Below are positions 25,420 to 33,930 of a DNA stretch of 53,955 nt, piece by piece. The DNA is taken from contig BEHY01000011.1 of NCBI GenBank assembly GCA_002898735.1, positions 1-53,955 on the forward strand. The letters are read 5' to 3'. Each line of letters starts with the position of its first letter. The stretch's first letter is position 1. The translations under genes and the position numbers were made by a program. Under the pieces are notes generated by a model that was not told where the DNA came from, searched no databases, and saw only the letters and a list, made by a program, of their open reading frames with translations. This DNA comes from Candidatus Thermoflexus japonica. Lineage in GTDB: Bacteria > Chloroflexota > Anaerolineae > Thermoflexales > Thermoflexaceae.

Positions 25420-26718
25420 TCACTGGCCCAGGATACGGCGGACCTGAGCGGCGGCGTCCCTGAGGGCCTGCTCCGCGGTTTTTTCACCGGCCACCGCCGC
25501 ATTCAGCTCTGTGCCCACCACCTGAATGATCTCCTCCGCCTTGGGGCCACGGGCCAGGGGTTCTGCATCCTCCAGGATCTTCAGCACCGTCTCATAGTAG
25601 CTCTGGCCGAAGCCCTTCTGCCAGACCTCCGGATCCTTCATCGCGCTCACCCGAACGGGCGCCCCGCCCAGGATCACCCGCTGCTTCTCAATCCGCTTCG
25701 AGGTCACCCACGAGATGAAGCGCCAGGAAGCGTCCTTGTTTGGCGCATTGCGCGGGATGGCCCAGTGCCAGGCACCCAGCACCGCCTTGCCGCCGGGGAC
25801 CTCATACAGCGCGAACTTCCCGGCCAGATTGCCCGCCGGCCCCTGAGGGTTGTTCAGCGTCGGCAGCATCCAGTTGTAGCTCATCATCGTGGCTGCCTCT
25901 CCGGCCGCCATGCTCCGAAGGGCTTCATCAAACCCCCAGTTCAATGAGTTAGGGGGAGCAGCCGTTTTATACATCTCGATGTAAAGCTCCAGCGCCCGAA
26001 CAGCCTCCGGACGATCCAGGATCACCTTTCCCTGATCGTCCAGGAGGTTCCCTCCCGCGGCATAAAGCCAGTTCTTCCACTCCTCGAAGACCTTATAGCC
26101 CCGCTGAGGCTGCATCGCTGCCCCGTAGATCTTCCCGCCGCTCTGCTCCTTGAAGAACTGAGCGATCCGAACGTAGTCCTCCAGCGTGGTCGGCGGGGCC
26201 AGCGGCTTCCCGTATTTCTTCTGATAGGCGTCTCGATAAGCGGGGTCGTCGAAGAGATCCTGGCGCACAATCAGGCCCACTGCGTAGTTATAAAAGGGGA
26301 TGCCATAGATCTTACTGCCCACAACCCCGATGTCCCGCACCGGCTTCACGAAATCCTCGAAATCGTAGTCGGGGACCCCCCTGATCCGATCGTCCAGAGG
26401 CTCGAGGAAATTGCCGGCGACGAACTCGTCCATCCATGGATTGTCCACAATGATCACATCGTAAGTCGCCTTGGGGGCCATAAACGAGGCAAGGATTTTA
26501 TCCCGCATCGCATCATAAGGCATAGCGTCGATAACCACCTTGATCCCCGGATTCTCCTTCTCGAAATCCGGCAGAAGCTTGCGGATGACATCGGTATCCG
26601 GCACCTGCTCCATAATGATGGTCAGTGTGACTGGAGAAGGGGCAGCCGGCCGGCATCCGAACAGCCAGGACGCGAGCATCCCCAGCACGATAACAAACCC
26701 AGTGACACGACGGAACAT
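25420..26718 (-). CDS. Sugar-type extracellular solute-binding lipoprotein
   Basis: A 432-residue family 1 solute-binding protein. The signal peptide ends at a lipobox-like FGC with Cys22. Typical SBP_bac_1 features follow: LLPDFEKENPGIKV, MPYDAMRDKILASF, YDVIIVDNPWMDEF and GIPFYNYAVGLIVRQDLF. It binds its ligand outside the membrane for the downstream MalF/MalG-like permeases. The start fits an SD (GGAGGTGGGAG) just upstream. It is the second binding protein of the regulon; the ligand is likely a sugar, polyol or glycoside. Confidence 0.9.
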   Translation of the reverse strand: MFRRVTGFVIVLGMLASWLFGCRPAAPSPVTLTIIMEQVPDTDVIRKLLPDFEKENPGIKVVIDAMPYDAMRDKILASFMAPKATYDVIIVDNPWMDEFVAGNFLEPLDDRIRGVPDYDFEDFVKPVRDIGVVGSKIYGIPFYNYAVGLIVRQDLFDDPAYRDAYQKKYGKPLAPPTTLEDYVRIAQFFKEQSGGKIYGAAMQPQRGYKVFEEWKNWLYAAGGNLLDDQGKVILDRPEAVRALELYIEMYKTAAPPNSLNWGFDEALRSMAAGEAATMMSYNWMLPTLNNPQGPAGNLAGKFALYEVPGGKAVLGAWHWAIPRNAPNKDASWRFISWVTSKRIEKQRVILGGAPVRVSAMKDPEVWQKGFGQSYYETVLKILEDAEPLARGPKAEEIIQVVGTELNAAVAGEKTAEQALRDAAAQVRRILGQ

Positions 26719-26781
26719 CTCCCACCTCCTTTCCTCGCTTTTTTACGCCGACGGGTTTTGAACAGGCTCAGGACCGCTGAA

Positions 26782-27564
26782 TCAAAGGGCCCGGAGACGG
26801 CGCATCCGCGCTCCCAGGTAGCTCATCAGCATAAAGGAAAGGAAGGACACATAAATCAGGAACGCCGTGATGGCGGAAGCCACCCGCATATCATTGCGGA
26901 TCTGCTGGAAGAGGCGCAGGGGGAGCGTTTGGGCCGTAAACCCGGCGACCATGGACGTCACCTCGAACTCCCCCATGCTGATGGCGAAGACCAGGAGGGC
27001 GCCGGAGAGAATTCCGGGCAGAACGTTGGGGATCAGCACGTAACGCATCCGCTGCCACAGGTTGGCGCCCAGGCTGGCCGCCGCTTCGCTGAGGGTCCGC
27101 TCATCGATGGTCTGAAAAGCAGCCAGGACGATGCGAAACATGAAGGGGAAGCCCAGGATAGTATGAGCGATGATCACCATCCAGAGCGTCCCGGTGAGCG
27201 CCAGAGGAGGACGGGTGAACGCCTGCAGAAGGGCGGTGCCCACCACCAGTGGGGGGAAGATCAAGGGCAGGATCATCGCCGCCTCCCGCAGGCGTTGCCC
27301 CCATTTCGACGTCATCCGGTTCAGGGCGTATGCGGCAGGGACAGTAATCAGGACATTCAGGAGAACCGCGCTCGAAGCCACGGTCAGCGAGACCAGCAGA
27401 GCCTCATAATTGGCAGGGCGCGTAAGGATGGCCTCATACCACCGCAGGGTGAACCCCTGAGGCAGGATATCCTGCCAGAACAAGCTGAAGGAGAAGATCA
27501 CCGGCATCAACATCGGAACGACGATATAAAGCACCAGGAACACAAACAGAATCCACCGGATCAT
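26782..27564 (-). CDS. ABC transporter permease, PotC/iron-type
   Basis: A 260-residue permease from the ATG at 27564, which overlaps the stop of the preceding permease (ATGA). The open frame continues upstream only inside that gene. About six membrane segments; the EAA loop reads EAAASLGANLWQRM followed by IPNVLPG, the pattern of spermidine/putrescine and ferric/thiamine permeases. It pairs with the gene at 27561-28478 and the binding protein at 28723-29895. Confidence 0.9.
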   Translation of the reverse strand: MIRWILFVFLVLYIVVPMLMPVIFSFSLFWQDILPQGFTLRWYEAILTRPANYEALLVSLTVASSAVLLNVLITVPAAYALNRMTSKWGQRLREAAMILPLIFPPLVVGTALLQAFTRPPLALTGTLWMVIIAHTILGFPFMFRIVLAAFQTIDERTLSEAAASLGANLWQRMRYVLIPNVLPGILSGALLVFAISMGEFEVTSMVAGFTAQTLPLRLFQQIRNDMRVASAITAFLIYVSFLSFMLMSYLGARMRRLRAL

Positions 27565-28478
27565 GTCCCCCTCCGCGCCAGCCGCCGGGCCCCCCAGCTC
27601 AACAGGGCCAGAGCGAACCCGGTGATGGAGATGAGCACAACGGCCAGGGCCCCAGCCTGGGGAAGGTTGTAGGTGGATTCCGAAGCGTGAGAGTAAATCT
27701 GAAGGGAAAGCAGATTCTTGGCCATTCCCACCAGGGCCAGGACCGTTCCAAATGCCCCCATCATCCCGGCGAATTGAATGCTCATACCCGCCAGGAAACC
27801 CGGCAGAAGCACCGGTATCACCACATACCGCCAGACCTGCCACGGCCGGGCACCCAGATTGCGAGCCGCCTCAATTAAACTGGGATCCAGGTTCTCGAAC
27901 ACGGCGGCCATGCTCAGCGTCATCAGGGGGATCTGGAAGAAGGCATAAACCATCACGATGCCCGGCCAGTCATATAGGTTGAAATACACCGTAGGAGGAA
28001 GATCAAAAGCCCGGCGGACGATCAAATTGAGCACGCCATTGCGGCCCAGAAGGACAATAAAAGCAAAGGCCACGACCAGTCCGGAAAGGGTCATAGGAAG
28101 GGCATAAAGGGAGAGCAGGAAGTTGCGCCAGCGTGAGGGCAGCCGGACGGCCAGGGCCGCCACGAAGGTTCCCACAATCCCCCCAACCAGGCTCGCCGCC
28201 GAAGCGAAAAGGATGCTGTTCCGGATCGCCAATCGAAATTGAGGTTTGGTGAACACATTGATGTAATTCTGAAAGGTAAAGGTCCCATTTGTGTCAAACA
28301 GGCTCCGGATGGCCATGTTGATCAGGGGATAGACCTCAAACAGGCCCAGGAAAAACAGGAAGGGAAGCAACAGCAGCACCTCAGCCCGCAAGAAGGAGGC
28401 CAGCCACGCCACCCCCCGCCGCTCCATCGGCTTGCGAACTACAGTCACGGTGATATCCGACATCGTTCTCTCCAGCAC
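27561..28478 (-). CDS. ABC transporter permease, PotB/iron-type
   Basis: A 305-residue partner permease. The N-terminal ~30 residues are basic and cytoplasmic; six membrane segments follow. The EAA loop reads EAARNLGARPWQVW then IPVLLPG. It is separated from its binding-protein gene by a 244-base gap that contains a strong hairpin. Together with PotC-like, ATPase and binding protein it forms a full importer; the ligand is unknown. Confidence 0.9.
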   Translation of the reverse strand: MLERTMSDITVTVVRKPMERRGVAWLASFLRAEVLLLLPFLFFLGLFEVYPLINMAIRSLFDTNGTFTFQNYINVFTKPQFRLAIRNSILFASAASLVGGIVGTFVAALAVRLPSRWRNFLLSLYALPMTLSGLVVAFAFIVLLGRNGVLNLIVRRAFDLPPTVYFNLYDWPGIVMVYAFFQIPLMTLSMAAVFENLDPSLIEAARNLGARPWQVWRYVVIPVLLPGFLAGMSIQFAGMMGAFGTVLALVGMAKNLLSLQIYSHASESTYNLPQAGALAVVLISITGFALALLSWGARRLARRGT

Positions 28479-28613
28479 AAATTCCTAAGCCCTGGGCCTG
28501 GCGCAGCACAGGAGAATAGTTTCAGGACTTGCGTTGTTTGCCTTCCTCGCTTTCCTCTTCACCCAAAACCCAACTAACTACCCTTATCTGGTCCCGGAGA
28601 GGACCGGGAGGTG

Positions 28614-28650
28614 GGGCCGAGCGGAGTGCCTGAAGAGCTCCGCTCGGCCC
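28614..28650 (-). terminator. Hairpin between second binding protein and its permease genes
   Basis: Perfect 13-base arms (GGGCCGAGCGGAG at 28614-28626, complement at 28638-28650) with an 11-base loop, about 70 bases after the binding-protein stop. A smaller GGTCC/GGACC stem lies just beyond, at 28590-28605. The rest of the 28479-28722 gap holds nothing I recognise. Confidence 0.72.
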
Positions 28651-28722
28651 TCAAGCAGCAATCGACCACGTAACTCCCGTGTATGGTGCACTGAGGAAGC
28701 CCTCCACCGAAGGTGCGCTCAT

Positions 28723-29895
28723 TTACTGAGCTCCCGTAGCCTCCGCCCACGCCTTCTTCAGATCCTCCGAGATAGCCGCGTCCTTGGCGTAATCAATCAT
28801 CACCACCTTGGCGTATGCCTCCTTGGGCGGGAACTTGGCTGCCACCTCGGGCGGAATCTGAACCTCCGGGTTGATGGGGGTGACGAAGGCCTGGGCGTAG
28901 AGCTTCTGGCCATCCCCACAGAGCAGGAACTCCATAAACAGACGAGCCGTGTATGGGTGCGGTGCGTTCTTCGCGATGATCACGCCGCCCCCGCTGGCGA
29001 CCGTCCCATCCGCCGGGATCACCACCTCGCTGGGGACGCCCAGCTCCTCCTTCCATTTCAGAAGGTTGTAATCGAAATTAATAAGGATCCCGATCTCGCC
29101 TCGCTGGAACTTATCTACCGTAACCTTGGGATCCACACTGGCCACCAGCCCCATCTTGTGAAGCCGGCCCAGGAACTCCGCACCGGCCTTATAGTTGTAA
29201 GGATCCCCACTCACCGCATAGGCAGCGGCCTCCACCGTGTTGATGCCGGTGCCTGTGGCGCGTGGATCCAGATACCCGATCATGTTCTTGTATTCGGGAT
29301 TCTCCAGCTCCTTCCAGGACCGCGGGATCGTCTTGATCAGATTGGTATTCACAATCCAGCCCAGGGTGCCCTTGTAGCCCACGTACCAGACAGAGCCCGT
29401 ATTCGGATCCTGTCCCTTCTGCCCCTCCGGAAGCTTGTCCCAGCAGGAAACCTTATAATCTGCCGTGAGGCCTCGCTTGGCCAGCTCGGCGGCAAAGGCC
29501 GGTTTGAGATCAGCGACATCGTTCTTGCTGGCGTCCTCCTCCGTCATGCGCGCCAGCACCACGGAGCTCCCCATGTCAATGTCCTGCTGGGTGATCCCGA
29601 AGCGCTTCTTGAACTCGGCAAAGATCCCGCCATAGTTAGCCCAGATCTCCGGCATCCCGTAGGAATTAATCACCCCGCCCTCCGCCTTGGCCTTCTCAGC
29701 CAGGAAGGTGATCCGCTCCTCAAACGACATCTGCTCCAAAGTCTTCGTCGGAGTGGGCGGGACTGCGGTGGGCGTGGCCGGGACAGGCGTAGGCGGAGCC
29801 GGGGGCGCTGCCGTCGGAGTGGGCGTAGCAGCCGGCGCACAGGCCGCCAGCAGGAGCATCAGAACCATTCCCAAAACGATCCCCTTAGAACGCAT
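28723..29895 (-). CDS. Extracellular solute-binding lipoprotein, iron/polyamine-type
   Basis: 390 residues from the ATG at 29895, with AAAGGAGG upstream. Signal peptide with lipobox LLAAC (Cys19), then a Pro/Thr-rich linker (20-50) and a family 1/6 periplasmic-binding fold: LAEKAKAEGGVINSYG, YKGTLGWIVNTNLI, PRSWKELENPEYKNMIGYLDP and FQRGEIGILINFDYNLL. This SBP group takes Fe3+, polyamines, thiamine, phosphonates or sugar phosphates. In this regulon a sugar-like or phosphorylated ligand would fit, but that is inference. Confidence 0.88.
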   Translation of the reverse strand: MRSKGIVLGMVLMLLLAACAPAATPTPTAAPPAPPTPVPATPTAVPPTPTKTLEQMSFEERITFLAEKAKAEGGVINSYGMPEIWANYGGIFAEFKKRFGITQQDIDMGSSVVLARMTEEDASKNDVADLKPAFAAELAKRGLTADYKVSCWDKLPEGQKGQDPNTGSVWYVGYKGTLGWIVNTNLIKTIPRSWKELENPEYKNMIGYLDPRATGTGINTVEAAAYAVSGDPYNYKAGAEFLGRLHKMGLVASVDPKVTVDKFQRGEIGILINFDYNLLKWKEELGVPSEVVIPADGTVASGGGVIIAKNAPHPYTARLFMEFLLCGDGQKLYAQAFVTPINPEVQIPPEVAAKFPPKEAYAKVVMIDYAKDAAISEDLKKAWAEATGAQ

Positions 29896-29924
29896 GGCAA
29901 CCTCCTTTTTATGCAAATTTGTGC

Positions 29925-30773
29925 TCAAGCTATGAGAAGCTCCTTCGCCCGAGCTGGCCATTCTAAGAACCGCTCGATCGCCCCCTTGGGCGAGCCAGGC
30001 ACAATTTCAATCACCAGCGTGGCCCAAGGGGTAATCCGCCCGATCGATCGCAGGAGCTCCTGCATAGAAGCCTCAGAAAGATCCGGGAAATCATGGACAT
30101 CGAACGCGCCGTCGTTCCAATGAAGATGGAAATGGCGGACCCGGCTGTTCAAAGCGTGGAGGAAAGTAACCGGGGGCCATCCTGCCAGCAAGGCATGACC
30201 GGTATCCAATGTGAAGCCCACGGATGGATCCAGGGACTCAAAGAACCCCCGGACCTCTTCTGGTGTCCGCAGCAGCTCCCAGGGCTTGTAAAGGTTCTCC
30301 ACCACCACCTCGACGCCAACAGTCCAGGCCTTCTCCCCGATCTCTGCCAGAGAAAGGGTGACCGCCCGCAGGTGCTGAGCGCGCAGTCGATTCAGCTCCT
30401 GGATCATCCAGGAATAATCCGGATGATCCGGTGGCGGGACGTCATACCAGTTCACATCTCCCGCGTGGAGATTCAACCGCTGAGCCCCAATCCGCGCCGC
30501 GAACATCAAATCTTCCCAGGCCACCTCTACCGCGGCCCGACGCACCCGCGCGTTAGGGCTGGACAGATTCACCCCAAAGAAACGGCCGTGCACGGACAGC
30601 GACCATCCGTGCCGTTCCTGCCACTCGCGCAATCGCGCTTCCCAAACCGGATCCGGTCCCTCAGGGGCGCGGACCTCGATCCATGAGAAACCCGCCGCTT
30701 TCAGATCAGGGAGCCAGCGCTCAAAGGCATCCCCAAGCCCCCCATCCGGCCCCTTAAACCCAAAAGCCGTCAT
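29925..30773 (-). CDS. Sugar phosphate isomerase/epimerase (AP endonuclease 2-like TIM barrel)
   Basis: A 282-residue TIM-barrel protein of the xylose isomerase-like superfamily. Metal-ligand landmarks: HAGDVNW near 145, VEVVVENLYKPWE near 185 (Glu), FTLDTGHALLAG near 215 and HFHLHWNDGAFDVHDF near 240. Members isomerise or epimerise sugars or inosose derivatives in the cytoplasm. The ATG overlaps the stop of the ABC ATPase gene. The context (importers, FGGY kinase, SDR) supports a role in sugar or polyol conversion. Confidence 0.82.
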   Translation of the reverse strand: MTAFGFKGPDGGLGDAFERWLPDLKAAGFSWIEVRAPEGPDPVWEARLREWQERHGWSLSVHGRFFGVNLSSPNARVRRAAVEVAWEDLMFAARIGAQRLNLHAGDVNWYDVPPPDHPDYSWMIQELNRLRAQHLRAVTLSLAEIGEKAWTVGVEVVVENLYKPWELLRTPEEVRGFFESLDPSVGFTLDTGHALLAGWPPVTFLHALNSRVRHFHLHWNDGAFDVHDFPDLSEASMQELLRSIGRITPWATLVIEIVPGSPKGAIERFLEWPARAKELLIA

Positions 30774-31846
30774 GATCGCTCCGGCTCCTTCGGCACCAGA
30801 TGAGCCGATTCCGGATGGAAATGAATCCAGACCGTCGCGCCAACAGAAAATCGAGCCGCCTCATCAGAGGAGAGATCCGCCAGCAGTGTTTCCCCATCGC
30901 TTCGGAGAGTTAAACGGCCGATCGGACCCAAGAAGGTTATCCATTCCACGCGACCGGGGATCCGGTTATGACCAGGGGGGATCTGATCGGGACTGGCGGC
31001 GACCTTCAAACGCTCTGGCCGGAGGGCCAGGTAAACTTCCTGCCCCCTGTGGATCTCCGCCCCCCGATGGATCTGGAAGGCGACTCCCTTCCAGACAAAT
31101 CGCCCATCCGATTCCAGCCGACCCGGCAGAAGGTTCATTGTCCCGACGAACATGGCCACAAAGGGCGTCCGCGGCGCGTTGTAGATCTCCGCCGGGGTCC
31201 CTACCTGTTCGATCCGCCCCATATTCATCACCACCACCCGATCCGAGAGGGCCAGTGCCTCTTCCTGATCATGGGTGACATAAAGCGTTGTGATCCCCAG
31301 CGTCTTCTGGATTCGCCGGATTTCCCCTCGCAGCTCCTCCCGGATCTTGGCGTCCAGAGCGGATAGGGGTTCGTCCAGGAGCAGCACCTTGGGGCGCATC
31401 GCCAGCGCCCGGGCCAGGGCAACCCGCTGTCGCTGGCCGCCGGAGAGCTGATGGGGATAGCGATCCTCCATGCCCTCCAGATGGACCAGGCTCAACATCT
31501 CTTTCACCACACGCTCCCGCTCCTCCCGAGGACGGCCCCGGATCATCAGGGAGAAGGCAATGTTGTCGGCTACCGTCATATGCGGGAAGAGAGCATAGGT
31601 CTGGAAGACCATCCCGATGTTTCGCCGCTCCGGAGGGACCTCGTTGAGCACCTGGCCGTCCACGATGATGCGGCCGGCATCCGGCCGCTCGAACCCCGCG
31701 ATACACCGCAGAACCGTGGTCTTGCCACAGCCGGATGGCCCCAGGAGAGAGACCAGCTCCCCCTCCTCCACCTCCAGCGTGAAATCCTGGACCGCGACCA
31801 CCCGGCCGAAGCGTTTGGTCAGGCCTTCCACCTTTACCCGCGCCAT
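30770..31846 (-). CDS. ABC transporter ATP-binding protein with TOBE domain
   Basis: 358 residues from the ATG at 31846. Walker A is GPSGCGKTT (~35-43), with Q-loop VFQTYALFPHM, signature LSGGQRQRVALARAL, Walker B VLLLDEPLSALD and the switch His in YVTHDQEEA. A C-terminal TOBE-type domain (~270-350) is as in PotA/FbpC/UgpC. It powers import for the permeases. It is the only ATPase gene in a cluster with two permease pairs, so it may energise both systems. It lies five bases after the BtpA-like gene. Confidence 0.95.
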   Translation of the reverse strand: MARVKVEGLTKRFGRVVAVQDFTLEVEEGELVSLLGPSGCGKTTVLRCIAGFERPDAGRIIVDGQVLNEVPPERRNIGMVFQTYALFPHMTVADNIAFSLMIRGRPREERERVVKEMLSLVHLEGMEDRYPHQLSGGQRQRVALARALAMRPKVLLLDEPLSALDAKIREELRGEIRRIQKTLGITTLYVTHDQEEALALSDRVVVMNMGRIEQVGTPAEIYNAPRTPFVAMFVGTMNLLPGRLESDGRFVWKGVAFQIHRGAEIHRGQEVYLALRPERLKVAASPDQIPPGHNRIPGRVEWITFLGPIGRLTLRSDGETLLADLSSDEAARFSVGATVWIHFHPESAHLVPKEPERS

Positions 31847-31851
31847 CGATC

Positions 31852-32664
31852 TCACCCTTCTGCCCGGAGCCGCCGCACGATCGCCATGAACGACCGCACC
31901 CGTTCCGGATCCACCGGATTCCAGGTGATCCCATCCACTTTCAGGCTGGACCCCACGATCACCCCATCGGCGAGGGGCAGCAGATCCGCGATGTTGTCGT
32001 GACGGGCACCGGTGTTGATGAACACCGGGATCGATCCCACCACCTCCTTCACTGCCCGCAGGTCCTCCGCCCGCACCGGCGTGCTGGTCATGGGCCCTGA
32101 GACACAGATCGCATCGGGGAGGCTGGAGAAGGCCACCGAGCGGGCCACCTCCGCCAGCGGCCGGCTCCCCACAGGGGCGGCGAACTCGGCGTTGATGTTG
32201 AAAAGCAGCCGAACCCCCTCCGCGCCGATCGCCCGACGGTAACGCAAGACCTCCCCCGCCGAGGGGCTCCACAATCCCATATCGCTGGCATAAACGCCTG
32301 TGAAGACCTCCCGCACGAACCGAGCGCCTGTGGCATGGGCAACGGCCAGCGCAGCGAAGGGATCCCACAGGATATCGATCCCGAAGGGCACCCGGATCTC
32401 GTTGCGCAATCGCCCCACCACGGCGGCCATCGCCGCCACCGTCGCCGGATCGGCCCGCAGGGTATACGGCCGATCGTTTTCGTTGCAGAACATCACTGCA
32501 TCAACTCCGCCTTCCTGAAGGGCCTGCAAATCCCGCCGGGCCCATTCCAGGATCCCCTCCATCCCCTTTTCCGCATCGTAGAGAGGAGCCCCAGGCAGGG
32601 CCGGAAGATGCACCATACCGATGACCGGCTTGGAAACCCCAAAGACCTCCCGCAACCAGGACAT
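31852..32664 (-). CDS. BtpA/SgcQ family TIM-barrel protein
   Basis: A 270-residue protein of the BtpA family. Hallmarks: PVIGMVHLPALPGAP near the N-terminus, DAVMFCNENDRPY, PFGIDILWDPFAALAVAHATGA, FVREVFTGVYASDMG and VFINTGARHDNI with GVIVGSSLKVDG at the end. BtpA was named for photosystem I assembly in cyanobacteria, but homologues such as SgcQ occur in sugar-catabolic operons of non-phototrophs. It lies between the DeoR regulator and the ABC ATPase, so a metabolic role is more likely here. The reaction is not established. Confidence 0.88.
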   Translation of the reverse strand: MSWLREVFGVSKPVIGMVHLPALPGAPLYDAEKGMEGILEWARRDLQALQEGGVDAVMFCNENDRPYTLRADPATVAAMAAVVGRLRNEIRVPFGIDILWDPFAALAVAHATGARFVREVFTGVYASDMGLWSPSAGEVLRYRRAIGAEGVRLLFNINAEFAAPVGSRPLAEVARSVAFSSLPDAICVSGPMTSTPVRAEDLRAVKEVVGSIPVFINTGARHDNIADLLPLADGVIVGSSLKVDGITWNPVDPERVRSFMAIVRRLRAEG

Positions 32665-32709
32665 CCGATGGCTCCTGCTTTGGGAATTTCAGCGATCGAT
32701 GTGTGGGCT

Positions 32710-33522
32710 TTACAGCTGGTGCACCGTGTGCCCGCGTCGGGCTGTGGTCCGATCCTCCATAACCGGCACCACCCGCACCTCAACACCGAGTTCCCGCAGC
32801 CGGGCAATCACCCGCGGATCCGCCCCGGCATCGGTGATCACCCGGTGCACCCGCTGGACAGGACAAATGGCTGTGAAGGAAACATGGCCCAGCTTGGTGT
32901 GATCGGCGAGGACAATGATCTCGCGGGACCGTTCCAGAAAGACCTTCTTCACCTCCACATCATCCAGGCTGAAATCCGTGCATCCGGCTTCAGGATCCAG
33001 ACCAGCCACTCCCATAAAGAAGCGGTCATAGTGGAATTGCGCGGCCATCCGCAATGCAAGAGGGCCGACGATCGAAAGCTCTTTCTTCCGCAGCTGGCCG
33101 CCCAGGAGAAACACGGAGATCTCCGTGTTGGCCAGCAACTGCGCGATGGGGACGGATGCCGTGAAGACCGTGAGGTTCCGACGGGGTCGGAGGAGACGGG
33201 CCAGCTCGAACGTCGTGGAACCCACATCCAGAGCGATCACATCGCCCTCGCGAACGAAATCCAGCGCCGCGCGGGCAATGGCCCGCTTCTCCGGCAACTG
33301 AACCCGGGCCCGCGTCAAATAAGGGATCTCGTGGCCGATCCCGGGCGTGCCCAGGGAGGCTCCACCCCGGGTGCGGACGATCAATCCCTCCTCCGCCAGG
33401 ACCTGCAGATCCCGACGGATCGTCGGCAGGGAAGCCCCCGTCAGCCGGGCCAGCTCCTCGGCCGTAACAAAGGACCGCTCGCTTAGAATCTGCAGGATCT
33501 GCTCCCGCCGAGCCGCCCGCAT
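32710..33522 (-). CDS. DeoR/GlpR-family transcriptional regulator
   Basis: A 270-residue regulator. N-terminal winged helix-turn-helix (REQILQIL, then EELARLTGASLPTIRRDL and LIVRTRGGA), followed by a DeoR C-terminal sensor domain (~75-250) with DVGSTTFELARLL, FLLGGQLR and FFMGVAGLD, which normally binds a sugar phosphate. The ATG at 33522 has AGGAG six bases upstream; an ATG at 33528 would be almost leaderless. It heads the minus-strand regulon and has an inverted-repeat operator over its own promoter, so autoregulation and sugar-phosphate induction are likely. Confidence 0.92.
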   Translation of the reverse strand: MRAARREQILQILSERSFVTAEELARLTGASLPTIRRDLQVLAEEGLIVRTRGGASLGTPGIGHEIPYLTRARVQLPEKRAIARAALDFVREGDVIALDVGSTTFELARLLRPRRNLTVFTASVPIAQLLANTEISVFLLGGQLRKKELSIVGPLALRMAAQFHYDRFFMGVAGLDPEAGCTDFSLDDVEVKKVFLERSREIIVLADHTKLGHVSFTAICPVQRVHRVITDAGADPRVIARLRELGVEVRVVPVMEDRTTARRGHTVHQL

Positions 33523-33539
33523 GAGCATCTCCTGCGCTT

Positions 33540-33568
33540 ATCTTAATCGATTTTGATTGAGCTGTCAA
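33540..33568 (-). promoter_or_regulatory. Promoter of the DeoR regulon
   Basis: On the minus strand a perfect TTGACA (33563-33568), a 17-base spacer and TAAGAT (33540-33545, 5 of 6 match to TATAAT). The predicted start (~33533) leaves almost no leader before the regulator gene. Confidence 0.75.
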
Positions 33569-33590
33569 GTATCAATCAGAATCGATCAAG
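33542..33590. promoter_or_regulatory. Inverted-repeat operator overlapping the promoter
   Basis: Arms of 19 bases at 33542-33560 and 33572-33590 match as inverted repeats at 17 of 19 positions (core ATCGATT-TGATTGA), separated by 11 bases that include most of the -35 box. Such placement would block RNA polymerase. The adjacent DeoR-family protein is the obvious binder. Confidence 0.75.
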
Positions 33591-33930
33591 ACTTGTGCAG
33601 CAAACGCCAGGAGGGGTTGCCGCTCTATAGAAGGGGTGGGGGAGGCGGTGAAGCTACCCCCCTTTTCTGTATGAGGGAATCAGGGGGATAGAGGGAGCCC
33701 ACGGGCTCGCCGACTGAGAAGGAAGGCCTGTCATCTCCCAATCGGGACGGCTTTCCTTCGGGGCATAGAAGATTTTGCGAAGAAAGGAGGCCCGGTTCAC
33801 AGAGCTTCCCTGGCGCCATGCGAGCGGAGACCAGCAAGAGACCCCCCAGAAGACGTTCGGCCATGCGTTTCCCCAGCGCTTTTAGAGGCCGAGCAGGGCA
33901 CCTTCAATGCTCCGCTCCGCCCCCAAGGGG
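33591..33930. other. Non-coding stretch between DeoR promoter and anti-sigma gene
   Basis: No gene recognised in 340 bases. There is a G-rich/C-rich block near 33630-33665 (GGGGTGGGGG then CCCCCC followed by TTTT) that may form a weak terminator-like structure, and a 7-of-8 imperfect stem (TGCTCGGC/GCGGAGCA) near 33880-33925 after the anti-sigma stop. Confidence 0.4.

Noticed and set aside
28534..30123. 529-codon plus-strand frame opposite the binding-protein gene
   Set aside because: Antisense to a clear solute-binding lipoprotein; no motif, no good ribosome site.
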